From positions 124,001-188,000 of the forward strand of contig NZ_BAABHJ010000039.1 in assembly GCF_039542035.1 (NCBI RefSeq): DNA of 64,000 nt, in the 5' to 3' direction. The translations under genes were made by a program, and so were the position numbers. The stretch is from Actinoallomurus liliacearum (lineage in GTDB: Bacteria; Actinomycetota; Actinomycetes; Streptosporangiales; Streptosporangiaceae). The notes below the pieces were generated by a model that saw nothing but the letters and a program-made list of their open reading frames with translations, did no database searches and was not told the DNA's origin. This document shows, one piece after another, positions 50,335 to 59,850 of this stretch. The number at the start of each line of letters is the position of its first letter. The stretch's first letter is position 1.

Positions 50335-51693
50335 ATGACTGCCGATACGACGACACTGGGTGTAAGGCTGCGCGCAGAACGCAAAGACCTGGGATTAAGC
50401 GTCATGGGGATGGCCGAGGCGCTACGCGATGCTGCTCCTGAGCGCGAGCGTCGTACCCTGCCGAAACTTCAAGATATCGCCCGGAAGATCCGTGACTGGG
50501 AAGCGGGCAAATGGGGCGTTAGTGAGCGCTATCAACTGCTGTACTGCCGCGCCACCGGAAAGACCGAGGAAGACCTCTTTGGCCCTTATTTGAAGGCCCG
50601 GAAAGCGACCACCCAGACGGCCGGAACCCAGGCTGCGTGGGAGAAGGACGAGGATGACGTGGAGCGGCGACGGTTGTTGGCGGCTCTGGCTACTCTCGGT
50701 GTTGCGACGGTTTCGCCGGTCGCCGATGCGCTGCAAACGATCCGGGGAAGTGTCGAAAACAGCCTCCACCGGGATATCTCGCTCCAAATGGACGAATGGG
50801 ACGAGAAGGTGGCCGAGTACGGGTACGCCTACCTGTCGACCTCGTTGGACGTGCTGATCGGTGACCTTGCCGCCGACCTGGTTGACCTGCAATCGCTGAA
50901 GTTGCGGCTGCCTTCGGCTGATCCTCAGCGCTCACGCTGGTATCGGGTGAACGCCGGGCTCTCCTGGCTGATGGCCAAGTCGCTTGGCAACACCGGACAG
51001 ACAAGGGACGCGCGTGCGTGGTGGATGACCGCGCAGCACGCTGCGGATGCGTCGGGCGACGTTGACCTGGGCCTGTGGATCGCAGGGGAGCGTCTGATTC
51101 GCGGGCTGTATGAGCGCCGGCCGGCAGCCATCCTGCTTCGCCAGGCCGCCACCGTCTTCGAAAGGTCGGGCGGTCGGCCATGCGCCGGCCTGGCGAGCGT
51201 CCACAACGTGCGTGCGCAACTGCTGGCGATGGAGGGGCGCGGGAACGAAGCGATTTCCGAGCTGCGGAACGCTGAGGAGGTGTTCGCGCAGCTCCCGTCG
51301 TCGGTAACGCAGGACATCGGGTCAACCATGTCCTATGGCGAGGACCGAATTCGGTTCACCGCCGCATGGGTGCATGCGCATCTCGGGCAGCGCGGCCCGC
51401 TCGACGACGCAACCGACCGGGCTCTGGCGGTCCTTGGGAACGCCGACCCTCGCAGCACGACGCAAGTCAAGCTCTTGCAGGCTGCTGGGCATGTGCAAGC
51501 GGGGGACGTCATGGCTGGCGTCAACCACGCCATGGAGATTTACGAGCGCTGTCCTGCAGAGCATCGGACGGTGATCATGGGCCGGCTCGCTGGCGGGGTG
51601 TGGGAAGCCGTTCCGGTAGAACGGCGTAAGGACCCTGCCATCGCGCCCTACCGGGAACTGCTGTCCACCCCTGGCCGCAAGGCGATTATGTAA
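50335..51693 (+). CDS. XRE-HTH transcriptional regulator with TPR-like C-terminus
   Basis: A 452-residue protein. An XRE-type helix-turn-helix occupies about residues 8-75 (LGVRLRAERKDLGLSVMGMA to KIRDWEAGKWGVSERY). A linker with RRRLLAALATLGVATVSPVA follows, then helical repeats to the end. The ATG at 50335 is chosen; the open frame extends upstream without family similarity. The gene ends inside the convergent GNAT gene (46 bp overlap). Confidence 0.8.
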   Translation: MTADTTTLGVRLRAERKDLGLSVMGMAEALRDAAPERERRTLPKLQDIARKIRDWEAGKWGVSERYQLLYCRATGKTEEDLFGPYLKARKATTQTAGTQAAWEKDEDDVERRRLLAALATLGVATVSPVADALQTIRGSVENSLHRDISLQMDEWDEKVAEYGYAYLSTSLDVLIGDLAADLVDLQSLKLRLPSADPQRSRWYRVNAGLSWLMAKSLGNTGQTRDARAWWMTAQHAADASGDVDLGLWIAGERLIRGLYERRPAAILLRQAATVFERSGGRPCAGLASVHNVRAQLLAMEGRGNEAISELRNAEEVFAQLPSSVTQDIGSTMSYGEDRIRFTAAWVHAHLGQRGPLDDATDRALAVLGNADPRSTTQVKLLQAAGHVQAGDVMAGVNHAMEIYERCPAEHRTVIMGRLAGGVWEAVPVERRKDPAIAPYRELLSTPGRKAIM

Positions 51694-52199
51694 ATGTCGT
51701 ACGCGGCCTGAGTGGCGCGCGAACCGCCGGGCGTTTGTCCGACCTTGCGCCAGCCCCACCGCTCGTACATCTCCTGTGTGGCCCGTTTAGCCGGGTCTGT
51801 AGCCAGGGTGGCGCGGTCCTCGGAGCGTGAGCCCAAGAGCTCGTCTATGAGGGTTCGGCCGAGGCCCTGGCCGCGGCTTGCCGGGAGCACCGCGAGGTCG
51901 ATGACCGCGAACGTTCGGGTGCCGGGCTCGGCAGTGAACTCGGCTTCGTGGGGTGGCGTCAGGCCGTCCCACCAGGTGGTTTTCGGGCCGAGGGGCAGGC
52001 CATAGACGAACCCGATGAGGTGGCCGGAAGCTTCGGCTGCGACGGTGTCGAAGCCCGGGGATGCGGCCTGACGGGAGACGCGCCAGCGTTGATCGTCGAG
52101 GCTGTAGCCCGGGAACGCAGCGGCGTAGACCTCCTGGATTTCGTCGAATCGGTTCATCGTCGCCGGGCCATCGAGGTGCAGCAGCGTGGGATCGGACAT
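51648..52199 (-). CDS. GNAT-family N-acetyltransferase
   Basis: 183 residues with the GNAT core: HLIGFVYGLPLGPKTTWWDG, FAVIDLAVLPASRGQGLGRTL (the R/Q-x-x-G-x-G/A acetyl-CoA motif as RGQGLGR) and EMYERWGWRKVGQTPGG. The substrate is unknown. Its 3' end overlaps that of the XRE-TPR regulator on the other strand. Confidence 0.82.
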   Translation of the reverse strand: MSDPTLLHLDGPATMNRFDEIQEVYAAAFPGYSLDDQRWRVSRQAASPGFDTVAAEASGHLIGFVYGLPLGPKTTWWDGLTPPHEAEFTAEPGTRTFAVIDLAVLPASRGQGLGRTLIDELLGSRSEDRATLATDPAKRATQEMYERWGWRKVGQTPGGSRATQAAYDIYIIALRPGVDSSSR

Positions 52200-52653
52200 A
52201 GTTGCGATTATCCCTGCTACCCGACCTCTTCTCGAGCATATTGCGAGTTCGGCGCCAGTATGTCACGCCCTGCATTCGGCTGTGCGTGCACCGAACTTCG
52301 GTTGTCTAACCTGTTCATGACCTACTTCGCGCGCTGAAGTTACAGCGCAGCTGAGAGAGCACCTGCGCAAAACCACTAGCATGCCAAAGTCTCGAGTCCG
52401 CGGACCTGGCCTTCAGCATAAAAACGCTCACCTCATCCTGCCGGATTCGCTCCTGTGCCGCACGATCATCTATAGCGGTCGAAATTAGTCGCCGGACGCG
52501 CAGAGAGCGCGTCCGGCGGCACCGACCTGTGCACCGGCGTTCCTGAATCCGCAGCACGGCAACGCTGTGCGACCGAAAGGACATCAGTGTACCTTTCCGG
52601 CGCCAATGGCACTAGGTTTGACCTATGGCCTGCGACTTTCCTCTGCTAAGCCA
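52200..52653. other. About 450 bp with no recognisable gene
   Basis: No frame in either direction has a supported start and a protein-like sequence. The stretch is less GC-rich than its surroundings (52320-52480) and probably contains the GNAT promoter on the minus strand near 52200-52260. Confidence 0.5.
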
Positions 52654-52950
52654 TTACTGGTTGCCGTGTCGGTTGCGGCAGGCGTTCTGAAGGGCGGTCC
52701 GTACGGCTTCGGGGAAGCGTTCGCGGAGCGACTCTGGGTCGCTGGCGGACACGATGACCAGGGATCCGTAGACGCCCCACCAGTAGCGGCCGTCGAACAG
52801 GAATCCGAACATTGGCATCTCTCGCCGGAGCCGAGCCAGTTCGGATTCCCATCCTGGTCCGGCAGGCCGAAGGCAGATAGGGCAGGTTCCTGCCGGGGTG
52901 TCCTCGGGGGAATCGCTGACGGGATGAGGGCCGAAGGGAGCGGCGCTCAT
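52654..52950 (-). CDS. Small hypothetical protein with a CxxC motif
   Basis: 98 residues: MSAAPFGPHPVSDSPEDTPA, then GTCPICLRPAGPGWESELAR (possible zinc-binding CPIC) and FGFLFDGRYWWGVYGSLVIV. The ATG at 52950 overlaps the stop of the ATP-binding protein gene (ATGA). Such a partner is common beside anti-sigma-type ATPases in actinomycetes, but its role is unknown. Confidence 0.68.
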   Translation of the reverse strand: MSAAPFGPHPVSDSPEDTPAGTCPICLRPAGPGWESELARLRREMPMFGFLFDGRYWWGVYGSLVIVSASDPESLRERFPEAVRTALQNACRNRHGNQ

Positions 52951-53564
52951 TGGTTGGCTCCGATGACGAGGGCCGGGGTGGTCGTGAGCCGGACCCATAC
53001 GACTCGGCTACCGTCCAGGTGCTGGTAGGTGCCGAACTGGCGGGCCAGGACACCGACCCCGTACAGGCCGAGCCTGCCCTCGAGCCGAAGCCGGCGTTTG
53101 GATAGGCGCGCAGCCGGGGCGGTGGGGGGCAGGAGGGGTTCGCCATCGCCTCCGCCGTCGATGACCTGGATCTGAACGGAATGACGCCACCGCAGTACCT
53201 CCACCGTGAACACCCCGCCTTCACGGCCCGAGCGTGAGTACTTGATCGCGTTGGTGGCCAGTTCCCCGGTCACCCAGGCCGCATCGTCGGCCGCGGAGGC
53301 ATCGGCGAGCAGGTAGTGCGTGAACCGGCGGGCGGCGCCCACCTGCTGCGGCGTTCCGGCGAACGTGCGCCGCCAGCACAGCACGCCGAGCCGTCGAGGC
53401 GTAACCCGACCGCTCAAGCGAATCCACTTACTCCGCCAAATCGCTGCGGCGGCCTGTGTCGAGGTCCTGCGGTCGGAGCGGTCGCCGGGGCCGTTCTTTC
53501 GGACGCGCGGAGACGAACTTTGCTCCGGATCTGGCTCAGGACTTGCGGAATTAGCGTCGGCCAT
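52947..53564 (-). CDS. HATPase_c ATP-binding protein (anti-sigma-factor kinase type)
   Basis: 205 residues. After a polar basic N-terminus come AGTPQQVGAARRFTHYLLAD, the N-box WVTGELATNAIKYSRSGREG and the G1/G2 region VIDGGGDGEPLLPP...RLGLYGVGVLARQFGT. This is the stand-alone GHKL domain widely used in streptomycetes to modulate anti-sigma/antagonist pairs. The normal DxGxG motif reads DGGGDG, so ATP binding should still be possible. Confidence 0.78.
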   Translation of the reverse strand: MADANSASPEPDPEQSSSPRVRKNGPGDRSDRRTSTQAAAAIWRSKWIRLSGRVTPRRLGVLCWRRTFAGTPQQVGAARRFTHYLLADASAADDAAWVTGELATNAIKYSRSGREGGVFTVEVLRWRHSVQIQVIDGGGDGEPLLPPTAPAARLSKRRLRLEGRLGLYGVGVLARQFGTYQHLDGSRVVWVRLTTTPALVIGANQ

Positions 53565-53897
53565 TGTTGATCGATTCCTTCGCTGGCGAGAGTCACTTGG
53601 AGCGCCATGGGTGATCTGTAATGGCGCACGGATAGACCATCGCTCTATAGGTCGGGAAGCGCCAGTCGAGCTGACTCCTGTTCCCAGGTATCAGTTACCT
53701 CGCTTGCGAGGCTGGTTGCCCTAAAACGGGAGCGCCGCCCTTGTTCTGTCTGACGCGTTACTCTGATCGTGCGCTGTGTGCGCGTAGGGCCACGCCTTAG
53801 GGGCATCATTGATAGTCGTTATCCGCGACCCGGGAGCGGCCTGTGCTGCTACATTGGCTACGATCGTTATCGGGAATCCATCGAGGAAGGAATGAAT
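53565..53897. other. Divergent intergenic region, no gene
   Basis: 333 bp between the ATP-binding gene (minus) and lsr2 (plus). It should hold both promoters. AT content is higher towards lsr2 (ATTGATAGTCGTTAT at 53809-53823). Confidence 0.5.
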
Positions 53898-54218
53898 ATG
53901 GCCGAGCAGATCATTAAACGACTTATCGATGATCTGGATGGTAGTGAAGCGGAGGAGACGATCTCGTTCGCTATCGACGGGGTCGCCTATGAAATCGACC
54001 TCAGTGCCGAGAACGCGGAAATACTGCGCGATCGTCTGTCGCCGTTCGTGGAGCACGGGCGGCGGGCGGGCGATCTCCGGCGGCCTCGAAGCCGTGCGGT
54101 CTCCAGCCGCCAACGCAGCGTGGACATCCGTGCGTGGGCGAAGGCGCGTGGGATCGAGGTCAGCGACCGCGGTCGTATTCCGGCGACGGTCATCGAACAG
54201 TACGAGCGAGCGCACTGA
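53898..54218 (+). CDS. lsr2: Lsr2-family nucleoid-associated protein
   Basis: A 106-residue DNA-bridging silencer that binds AT-rich DNA. The N-terminal dimerisation domain is MAEQIIKRLIDDLDGSEAEE...ISFAIDGVAYEIDL. The C-terminal DNA-binding domain has VDIRAWAKARGIEVSDRGRI followed by PATVIEQYERAH; the AT-hook-like RGR is present. The ATG at 53898 follows GAGGAAGG; an ATG at 53892 is two codons earlier. Extra copies of lsr2 are often found in actinomycete accessory regions. Confidence 0.92.
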   Translation: MAEQIIKRLIDDLDGSEAEETISFAIDGVAYEIDLSAENAEILRDRLSPFVEHGRRAGDLRRPRSRAVSSRQRSVDIRAWAKARGIEVSDRGRIPATVIEQYERAH

Positions 54219-54404
54219 CACGTACGCTCCTCGCGCCCGCGCGCTTCCACGGAGCGTGTTCCCTGAGCGGCGACCGGGCAGCCCTCCGCCGGTCGGCCGT
54301 CAGCCGGTCGGGACCTCCGGCGACGCGGTTTCACTGCCGGCCTGATGTACAGGCAGGATCCCTGCGTTGGATGGACGAAATATCAGGGTGCCGGCAGTGG
54401 ACGC

Positions 54405-55541
54405 TCAACCCTCCGTAGGATCAGAGGCGTCATCTGCCGCGTCTGGAGGTTCCCCGCCATCTGGGTCGCCAGCACGACCGTTTAGCCAGTCTTCATCGAG
54501 TGCTCTGCTCCATATCTCTCGATGAATCGCTTCGAACCGGCTTGGGGCGACAGGGTGGCCTTTGCGGGCGGCCATGGCGAACCAGTGTGCAGCGGCGCAG
54601 TCTCGGCCATGCGCGCGGTCGCGGATGGCCAGGCGGTAGGCGGCGTCTCCGTGTCGGCAGTAGCGAGAGCCGATGTCGAGGTACAGGTCGATCCAGTCGG
54701 CTGGACTTCTATCGCCGGTCTTCATGCGCCGGTACATCTCGCTGACGGCCATCTCATAAAGGCACTCTGCAGCGAATTCCAGGCGGTTGGGCGCCTTCTC
54801 ATCGCGCTGGGTCCTGGAGGTATGCAGGAGTGCCACCGCGATCGGATCATCACCGTCTCGGGCGGCGATCGACAGCCATGCCTCACCTTCTAGAGCGCAG
54901 CCGACGCATATTAAAAGCAGGCCAAGGCGGCAGCATGCGTCGAGATCGTGCTGCCGTTCGGCCGCCTCGAGCAGGTCCACGCCGTGCTGACCGAACAGGT
55001 TGCGGTAGCGGCTCGCGGTCAGTGATTGGACCAGCCCACCGAATCTTCGCGCCCGGGTGAGATCGGCGGGGGAGGGCGACGCGCCTGTGGGCGCTGGGGA
55101 AGCCTCGTCTGCGGAGTGGCCGCTCGCCGTTGCGTCGTTCGACTGCGCGGCGGACGGGTCGCCTAGGTCGACGGTCGGGAAGGACCACGGTGCGGTGTCA
55201 AGGGTGCCCTGCTTGGCCCGGTACCAGCGCTCCTTCCAACGCGTCGGGTCGGCGATGTCGTCGGCACCGGAGTTGCCGTGGCGTGCGGCGTGGACGCCGC
55301 AGACGGTGATGAAGCTGTACACCCACCTCCAGTCGGGGAGTCGGACGCGTTTGCCCCTGACGGTGTCGTTGATGCTGCTCTTAGACAGGTAGTGCACACC
55401 CGGATGAGTGGTCCGCAACTCGGCGGACAACTGCTGAAGCTCGCTGAAGGCCGGCGCGCCGACCTGCAGGTAGAGCTGGTTCAGCTGGGCACACAGCACG
55501 TGCACCGCATCGTTACCGGCCCGGGTTGCGTCTTTGCTCAT
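54405..55541 (-). CDS. XRE-like regulator with Sel1/TPR-like C-terminal region
   Basis: 378 residues. The N-terminal 90 residues (HVLCAQLNQLYLQVGAPAFS, SINDTVRGKRVRLPDWRWVY) match the HTH-like region of a common actinomycete family. A Ser/Pro linker follows, then helical repeats from about residue 165 with CCRLGLLLICVGCALEGEAW and HGRDCAAAHWFAMAARKGHP. It likely regulates transcription or protein assembly; the target is unknown. Confidence 0.68.
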   Translation of the reverse strand: MSKDATRAGNDAVHVLCAQLNQLYLQVGAPAFSELQQLSAELRTTHPGVHYLSKSSINDTVRGKRVRLPDWRWVYSFITVCGVHAARHGNSGADDIADPTRWKERWYRAKQGTLDTAPWSFPTVDLGDPSAAQSNDATASGHSADEASPAPTGASPSPADLTRARRFGGLVQSLTASRYRNLFGQHGVDLLEAAERQHDLDACCRLGLLLICVGCALEGEAWLSIAARDGDDPIAVALLHTSRTQRDEKAPNRLEFAAECLYEMAVSEMYRRMKTGDRSPADWIDLYLDIGSRYCRHGDAAYRLAIRDRAHGRDCAAAHWFAMAARKGHPVAPSRFEAIHREIWSRALDEDWLNGRAGDPDGGEPPDAADDASDPTEG

Positions 55542-56090
55542 CTACCATCCCATTCAGTACTTGCTTACTCACCTAGCGTAGCCAGATGTGATCGTTGCCT
55601 ACTCCGCGCGCCGGCTGCCGTGCCGGGTGTGGACCGCTCCGGGCGCTCGCGGCACGAACGCCGCACTCGGCTGACCGCTGTACGGCACCACGGCCAGATG
55701 GCCTCGACGGTGGTCGACATACGGTCGCAGCTCGGCGCCGCTTACAACGAAAGCGGATCCAGGCAGGCGTCTGTATAGATAAACCTCAAGTACGGACCGA
55801 TCCGGATGTGACAAACCGGAGAACCCAGTCCCGGACACCGGACGGCTGGTGAGGGCACCGGGCGGGGCCGCCCTTGACCTCGAGGGTGACCGGTAGACAC
55901 CGCTGGCAGCAATCCTTTCTCACCAAGCTCAGGCGTTACGCCTCATCCGGCACACAGATCCTGCCTGCGGGCGCCGCAGCGTGATCGTCCGGATGCGTCC
56001 GGGAAGGCGCGAATCCCTACCGCCTCCCGCAGCTCAGAGGCCAAGGTCGAACCGCTCACCCCGAGAAGCCACCACGGAGCGAGGAACTCC
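55542..56090. other. 549 bp with no recognisable gene
   Basis: No supported coding frame. The part next to 55541 should contain the promoter of the minus-strand regulator (TTGCTTACTCACC region, 55562-55574). Confidence 0.5.
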
Positions 56091-56333
56091 ATGCCGTGCG
56101 CCACAGCAACCGACCCGGCCACAGCCCGTCAACCGGTGCCACGCATGACCGACGCGACGTCCGGCCCGCAATCACTCGAAGAAGAGATCACCGCCAGCCT
56201 GATGATCCTGCGGCGAATCCTGACCGCCGGACGTATCCCGCCGATCACACCCCTGCCCCACCAGCTTCCCGCCGACGTGCTCATCGACTTTTGGGCCGAT
56301 GACCTGGCCCCCGAACAGGACAGCGAACAATGA
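56091..56333 (+). CDS. Small hypothetical protein upstream of the cyclase-like gene
   Basis: 80 residues, acidic: SLEEEITASLMILRRILTAG, then PADVLIDFWADDLAPEQDSE. The ATG at 56091 follows GAGG. Its stop overlaps the next start by 4 bases (ATGA), so the two are co-translated. An internal ATG at 56145 is possible. Confidence 0.62.
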   Translation: MPCATATDPATARQPVPRMTDATSGPQSLEEEITASLMILRRILTAGRIPPITPLPHQLPADVLIDFWADDLAPEQDSEQ

Positions 56334-57226
56334 CGACCACCACGCCGCCCTCCGGCCGATCCTGCACCAGGCCCGCGCAGACACCGTCCCAGCACTGCGC
56401 GATGCTCGCCGTCGACATCGCCGCCTTCGGAACCCGCCAGGACGACGACGTCCAGCAGCACCTGCGCCACGCGCTCTACCGCATCATCGAGCACGCCTGC
56501 CAGAACGCAGGCCTTCCGCCGGCGATCTGCCACCGTGAGGACCGCGGCGACGGGATCCTGCTGATCACGCCGCCCTGCATCTCACCAGAGACCCTCATCG
56601 ACTCACTCGCCAGTCACATCAAGGCCGGGATAGCGCGGCACAACAAAGTCGCCAACGCCACCGGCAGGCTCCGGCTCCGGATGGCCGTGCACGCCGGCCC
56701 CGTACGGTTCGACCCGAACGGCGCCTCCGGCCAAGCCCTGATCCACCTGTTCCGGCTCCTGGAAGCCCCCGCGTTCAAGAACGCGTTCGACACCACACGA
56801 TCGTCCTTCGCTATCGCGGTATCCCACCGGTTGTATGAGGACGTGGTCCGTCACGGACCCGGCCTGATCGACCCCACCACCTACCGCCCCATCACCATCA
56901 CCCTCAAAGAAACCCAAGCCCCCGCCTGGATCTGCCTGTCACCATCCACCACCGGCTCCCGACAGGGCGCCACCATGCTGACCAGGCAGCCAGCCACCAC
57001 GCCCACCCTGACAGATGGGGACATCGACACCGCCTGGCTGATTGCCACCGGCTGGACCCGCGAACGCCTCGCCAACGAACTCGGCATCAGCCCCCGCGAA
57101 GCCGAAACCCGCATCTGCCGCACCCTGGCCAAACTCTGCCTCGCCGACCCAGCCGACATCGCCATCGCCCTCACCCAACGCCTCCACGACAAGCACCTGC
57201 CGCACGCGATCCGAGAGCACTGCTGA
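56330..57226 (+). CDS. Nucleotide-cyclase-like protein with C-terminal HTH
   Basis: 298 residues. CAMLAVDIAAFGTRQDDDVQ and HREDRGDGILLITP look like the first two strands of a class III cyclase domain, with the two metal-binding Asp (VDIAAF, DRGDG). LRLRMAVHAGPVRFDPNGAS matches the central helix-strand region. The C-terminal 70 residues contain WLIATGWTRERLANELGISP and ETRICRTLAKLCLADPADIA, a LuxR-like helix-turn-helix. Substrate-specifying residues are not evident, so it may sense a nucleotide rather than make a cyclic one. Confidence 0.7.
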   Translation: MTTTTPPSGRSCTRPAQTPSQHCAMLAVDIAAFGTRQDDDVQQHLRHALYRIIEHACQNAGLPPAICHREDRGDGILLITPPCISPETLIDSLASHIKAGIARHNKVANATGRLRLRMAVHAGPVRFDPNGASGQALIHLFRLLEAPAFKNAFDTTRSSFAIAVSHRLYEDVVRHGPGLIDPTTYRPITITLKETQAPAWICLSPSTTGSRQGATMLTRQPATTPTLTDGDIDTAWLIATGWTRERLANELGISPREAETRICRTLAKLCLADPADIAIALTQRLHDKHLPHAIREHC

Positions 57227-57400
57227 CCAAAACCGAGCACCCCAGTCGTCACCCCTGGTCATCACGAGCAAAGACCGCGCCAGCCGATAGCCGTGCGGCC
57301 TCACGCCGTGAGCGCCGGGTCGCGTCGCACCCTGGCCGCTCACTGCCACCCGGCGCGTTATCCAGGACGGCTCAGCCTGCTGCTGACTAACGTGCGGGGA

Positions 57401-57910
57401 ATGACTCCCGACGCCGCCGCGAAGTACTTCTGGCACGAGGCCCCCGTCGCAGAAGGACTGGAGATCACTCAGGTCTACGGATATCTGATCTGCCCCAGGA
57501 CCGGCCGCGTCTTGATCCAGGACGATGAGGGAAAGTTCAACCTGCCAGGCGGTACGCCCGAATCGTTCGATGCCGACCTGGTGGACACGCTAGTTCGGGA
57601 GGCGTTCGAGGAGAACCAGGTCGTCGTCAGCGACGCGGTCTACCTGGGGTATCAGGAGGTCCACCGGCCGCGCCGCGAGCCTTACGCCCAGGTCCGGATG
57701 GTCGGGCTGATCGGCGCGTTCGAACAGCGCCAACCCGATCCGGACAACGGCCGGACGTACCGCCGGCTGATGACGTCGCTGGCGGAGGCACCCAAGGTGC
57801 TGGGCTGGGGTGAGCCTGCGGTCGCTCAGGTCAAGCTGGCGGCTCGGATCGCCGAGGAGGCGTGGGGCGTGCCGGTCGGCTCGCCGGAACCGACCGGCTA
57901 TGTCGATTGA
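57401..57910 (+). CDS. NUDIX hydrolase
   Basis: 169 residues. Strand VYGYLICPRTGRVLIQDDEG precedes the NUDIX box GGTPESFDADLVDTLVREAFEENQV (Gly...Glu...R-E-x-x-E-E; the final Gly position is Gln). It would cleave a nucleoside-diphosphate-linked substrate. The ATG at 57401 is chosen because upstream codons lack similarity and a GGGGA precedes it. Confidence 0.75.
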   Translation: MTPDAAAKYFWHEAPVAEGLEITQVYGYLICPRTGRVLIQDDEGKFNLPGGTPESFDADLVDTLVREAFEENQVVVSDAVYLGYQEVHRPRREPYAQVRMVGLIGAFEQRQPDPDNGRTYRRLMTSLAEAPKVLGWGEPAVAQVKLAARIAEEAWGVPVGSPEPTGYVD

Positions 57911-58345
57911 CGCACGGCCCCCCAGATACCGGCGAAGGTGGCCCTCCACCTGAGCGCGGTAGTCACGGTCCGTGCCGCGGACCCTCAAGTCCTTTACCGA
58001 GTGGAGAGGAGCGCGTCTTGGCTCATCACGGCGATCTTCCCGCGCGGGACGTCTAACGCGTCCGCTGCGCGGTGCTGGATCGCGGCCGCGTCCTGGTGGC
58101 CGACCTCAAGGCGCAGGCGATTGCTTGGCCGCTGTGGTGGCCGACGAGGCTGGCGTTGGCGCAGAGTCGATGCGATCACGACCGCCGGACGTTCGTCGCT
58201 ACGTCCTGGACCGCTTCTGGCCACGGCGCGCCAGCTGAGATACCGGCGTTTACCACGGTGCCCTGCTTGACTCAGGAGAAGTCCCAGCTTGGGACGTGCC
58301 TCTCGTCACCACAGGTGAGTGACGAGACGAGAAGGGGGGCACCGA
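57911..58345. other. 435 bp with no recognisable gene
   Basis: Only low-quality frames are present. The last 30 bp contain the G-rich ribosome site (GAAGGGGGGC) of the next gene. Confidence 0.5.
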
Positions 58346-59203
58346 ATGTCGCTGAGTCTGGTCAAGGGCCAGTTCAAGATCGTGCGCAGCCAGCCCGATG
58401 GGGACTCGATCCACTTCTATCCCGACGATAAGGAGGCCTTCACCAAGCTCAACGTGAGCGCCCATCTGTCCGCAGTCGGCAGTGTGCAGCTGCGCCTGGA
58501 CGCCATCGACGCGCTCGAAACCCACTACACCCCGCGGAGCGGGACGACGCAGCACCAGCCCCTCGACCTCGCGCACGCCGCCGCCGACCGGCTGCTCGCT
58601 CTGCTCGGCTTCACCGACATCCAGCGCGACGGCGAGACGATCACTAGCGCGACTCCGGACCAGACGCCGGGCTACATCCTCACGCGGTTCGCCGACAAGT
58701 ACGGCCGGCCGGTCTGTTTCCTCTACGCCGGGAACAGCGACCAGGCCGACCTTAGCCCGGTGTATGTCACCACGGAGATTCTCCAGGGCAGCGTGAATCA
58801 TCAGCTCCTCGCCGAAGGGCTGGTGTACCCGACGTTCTACAGCCAGCTGTACCCGGACCTGCGCACCGAGCTGACAAGTGCCGCCCAGAACGCCCGCACC
58901 GCCGGCACCGGGATCTGGCAGAAGGATGCGACGACGAGCGGCGCGACCATCTCCAGCCTCACCGATCTGGACGACCAGATCGTGATTGTCCCCAAGCTGT
59001 TCCGCCGTCTCGTCGACTACATCGCCCTTGGCGCGGGAAGCACAGCTCTTGACGGGTTCACGAACTTCCTCGCCAGCCGCGGTGACCGGCTCATCGTCAT
59101 CCCGGACACCCACGTCACGGGATTCGACACGGTCGTCGAGGTGACCGGCCAGACCGTGCGGCTCACCCACCCGCCTGAGGAACTCGTGTTCATCGAGGCA
59201 TGA
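58346..59203 (+). CDS. Staphylococcal-nuclease-like (SNase fold) protein
   Basis: 285 residues, no signal peptide. GDSIHFYPDDKEAFTKLNVS, then VQLRLDAIDALETHYTP (the strand corresponding to VRLIGIDAPE) and AEGLVYPTFYSQLYPDLRTE, AGTGIWQKD match the order of SNase motifs. The catalytic Arg/Asp/Glu of thermonuclease are not all clear, and the C-terminal 80 residues are extra (IVIVPKLFRRLVDYIALGAG). It could be a nuclease or a binding-only relative. Confidence 0.62.
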   Translation: MSLSLVKGQFKIVRSQPDGDSIHFYPDDKEAFTKLNVSAHLSAVGSVQLRLDAIDALETHYTPRSGTTQHQPLDLAHAAADRLLALLGFTDIQRDGETITSATPDQTPGYILTRFADKYGRPVCFLYAGNSDQADLSPVYVTTEILQGSVNHQLLAEGLVYPTFYSQLYPDLRTELTSAAQNARTAGTGIWQKDATTSGATISSLTDLDDQIVIVPKLFRRLVDYIALGAGSTALDGFTNFLASRGDRLIVIPDTHVTGFDTVVEVTGQTVRLTHPPEELVFIEA

Positions 59204-59259
59204 GGCGCAGCCTCGCAGTCCTTAGGCGCCACAGGGGGGCGTTTCCGCGAGCGCCCTTC

Positions 59260-59850
59260 TCAGGATTTTGGGGAGGCGTCGTGGGACGGTCTGGTGCAGG
59301 ACGGAGCCAGGCTCGCGTCGCGCATGATCAGTTGAACCGTGGCCTCGAGCGTGCTGGTCTCGGCGATCACGGTCTCGCACCGATCGGGCAGCAGGCCCAG
59401 CGGCTGGTACCAGTCCCGCATCTGCTCGGCCCCGAACTCTGCTCGCTGCGGCCGTCCTGCGTGCCGACGGAGCGTCTCTTCCCAAGAGACGTCCAGGTAG
59501 AACCAGGCGCTGCGCGGGTGGTCGCGGCGCAGAGCCTGCAACATGGGCCCGTAACGATCGGCGGCCAGGATCCCTTCGAGGATTACGTGATAGCCGGCTC
59601 CGAGCGCATGGCGGGTGATCGTATCGATCAGCCCGATGTTCACCCCGCCGGGCACATCATGCTCGCGCAGTATCTGGCGCCGTATGACGTCCTGGCTGAC
59701 GATCGCCAGGCCGCGGCCATAAGCCGCCCGCACCGCATGGGCGATGCTTGTCTTTCCTGCTCCTGAGTTACCACGCAGGACGATCAGTGTCGGTGAGGCC
59801 GTTGAATCGCATCGGTCGTATGAGGACGGCCCTGCTTCGTAATCGGGCAC
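59260..59850 (-). CDS. P-loop kinase (zeta-toxin/AAA_33 like)
   Basis: 196 residues. TLIVLRGNSGAGKTSIAHAV is a Walker A; LAIVSQDVIRRQILREHDVP and YHVILEGILAADRYGPMLQA resemble small-molecule kinases of the AAA_33/zeta family; RSAWFYLDVSWEETLRRHAG with RPQR is the lid. The start is uncertain; I chose GTG 59850 (VPDYEAGPSS). The phosphorylated substrate is unknown. There is no antitoxin-like neighbour, so a toxin role is not supported. Confidence 0.75.
   Translation of the reverse strand: MPDYEAGPSSYDRCDSTASPTLIVLRGNSGAGKTSIAHAVRAAYGRGLAIVSQDVIRRQILREHDVPGGVNIGLIDTITRHALGAGYHVILEGILAADRYGPMLQALRRDHPRSAWFYLDVSWEETLRRHAGRPQRAEFGAEQMRDWYQPLGLLPDRCETVIAETSTLEATVQLIMRDASLAPSCTRPSHDASPKS

Noticed and set aside
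59260..59850. Zeta toxin of a toxin-antitoxin pair
   Set aside because: The fold is similar, but no epsilon-like antitoxin or small partner gene is adjacent.
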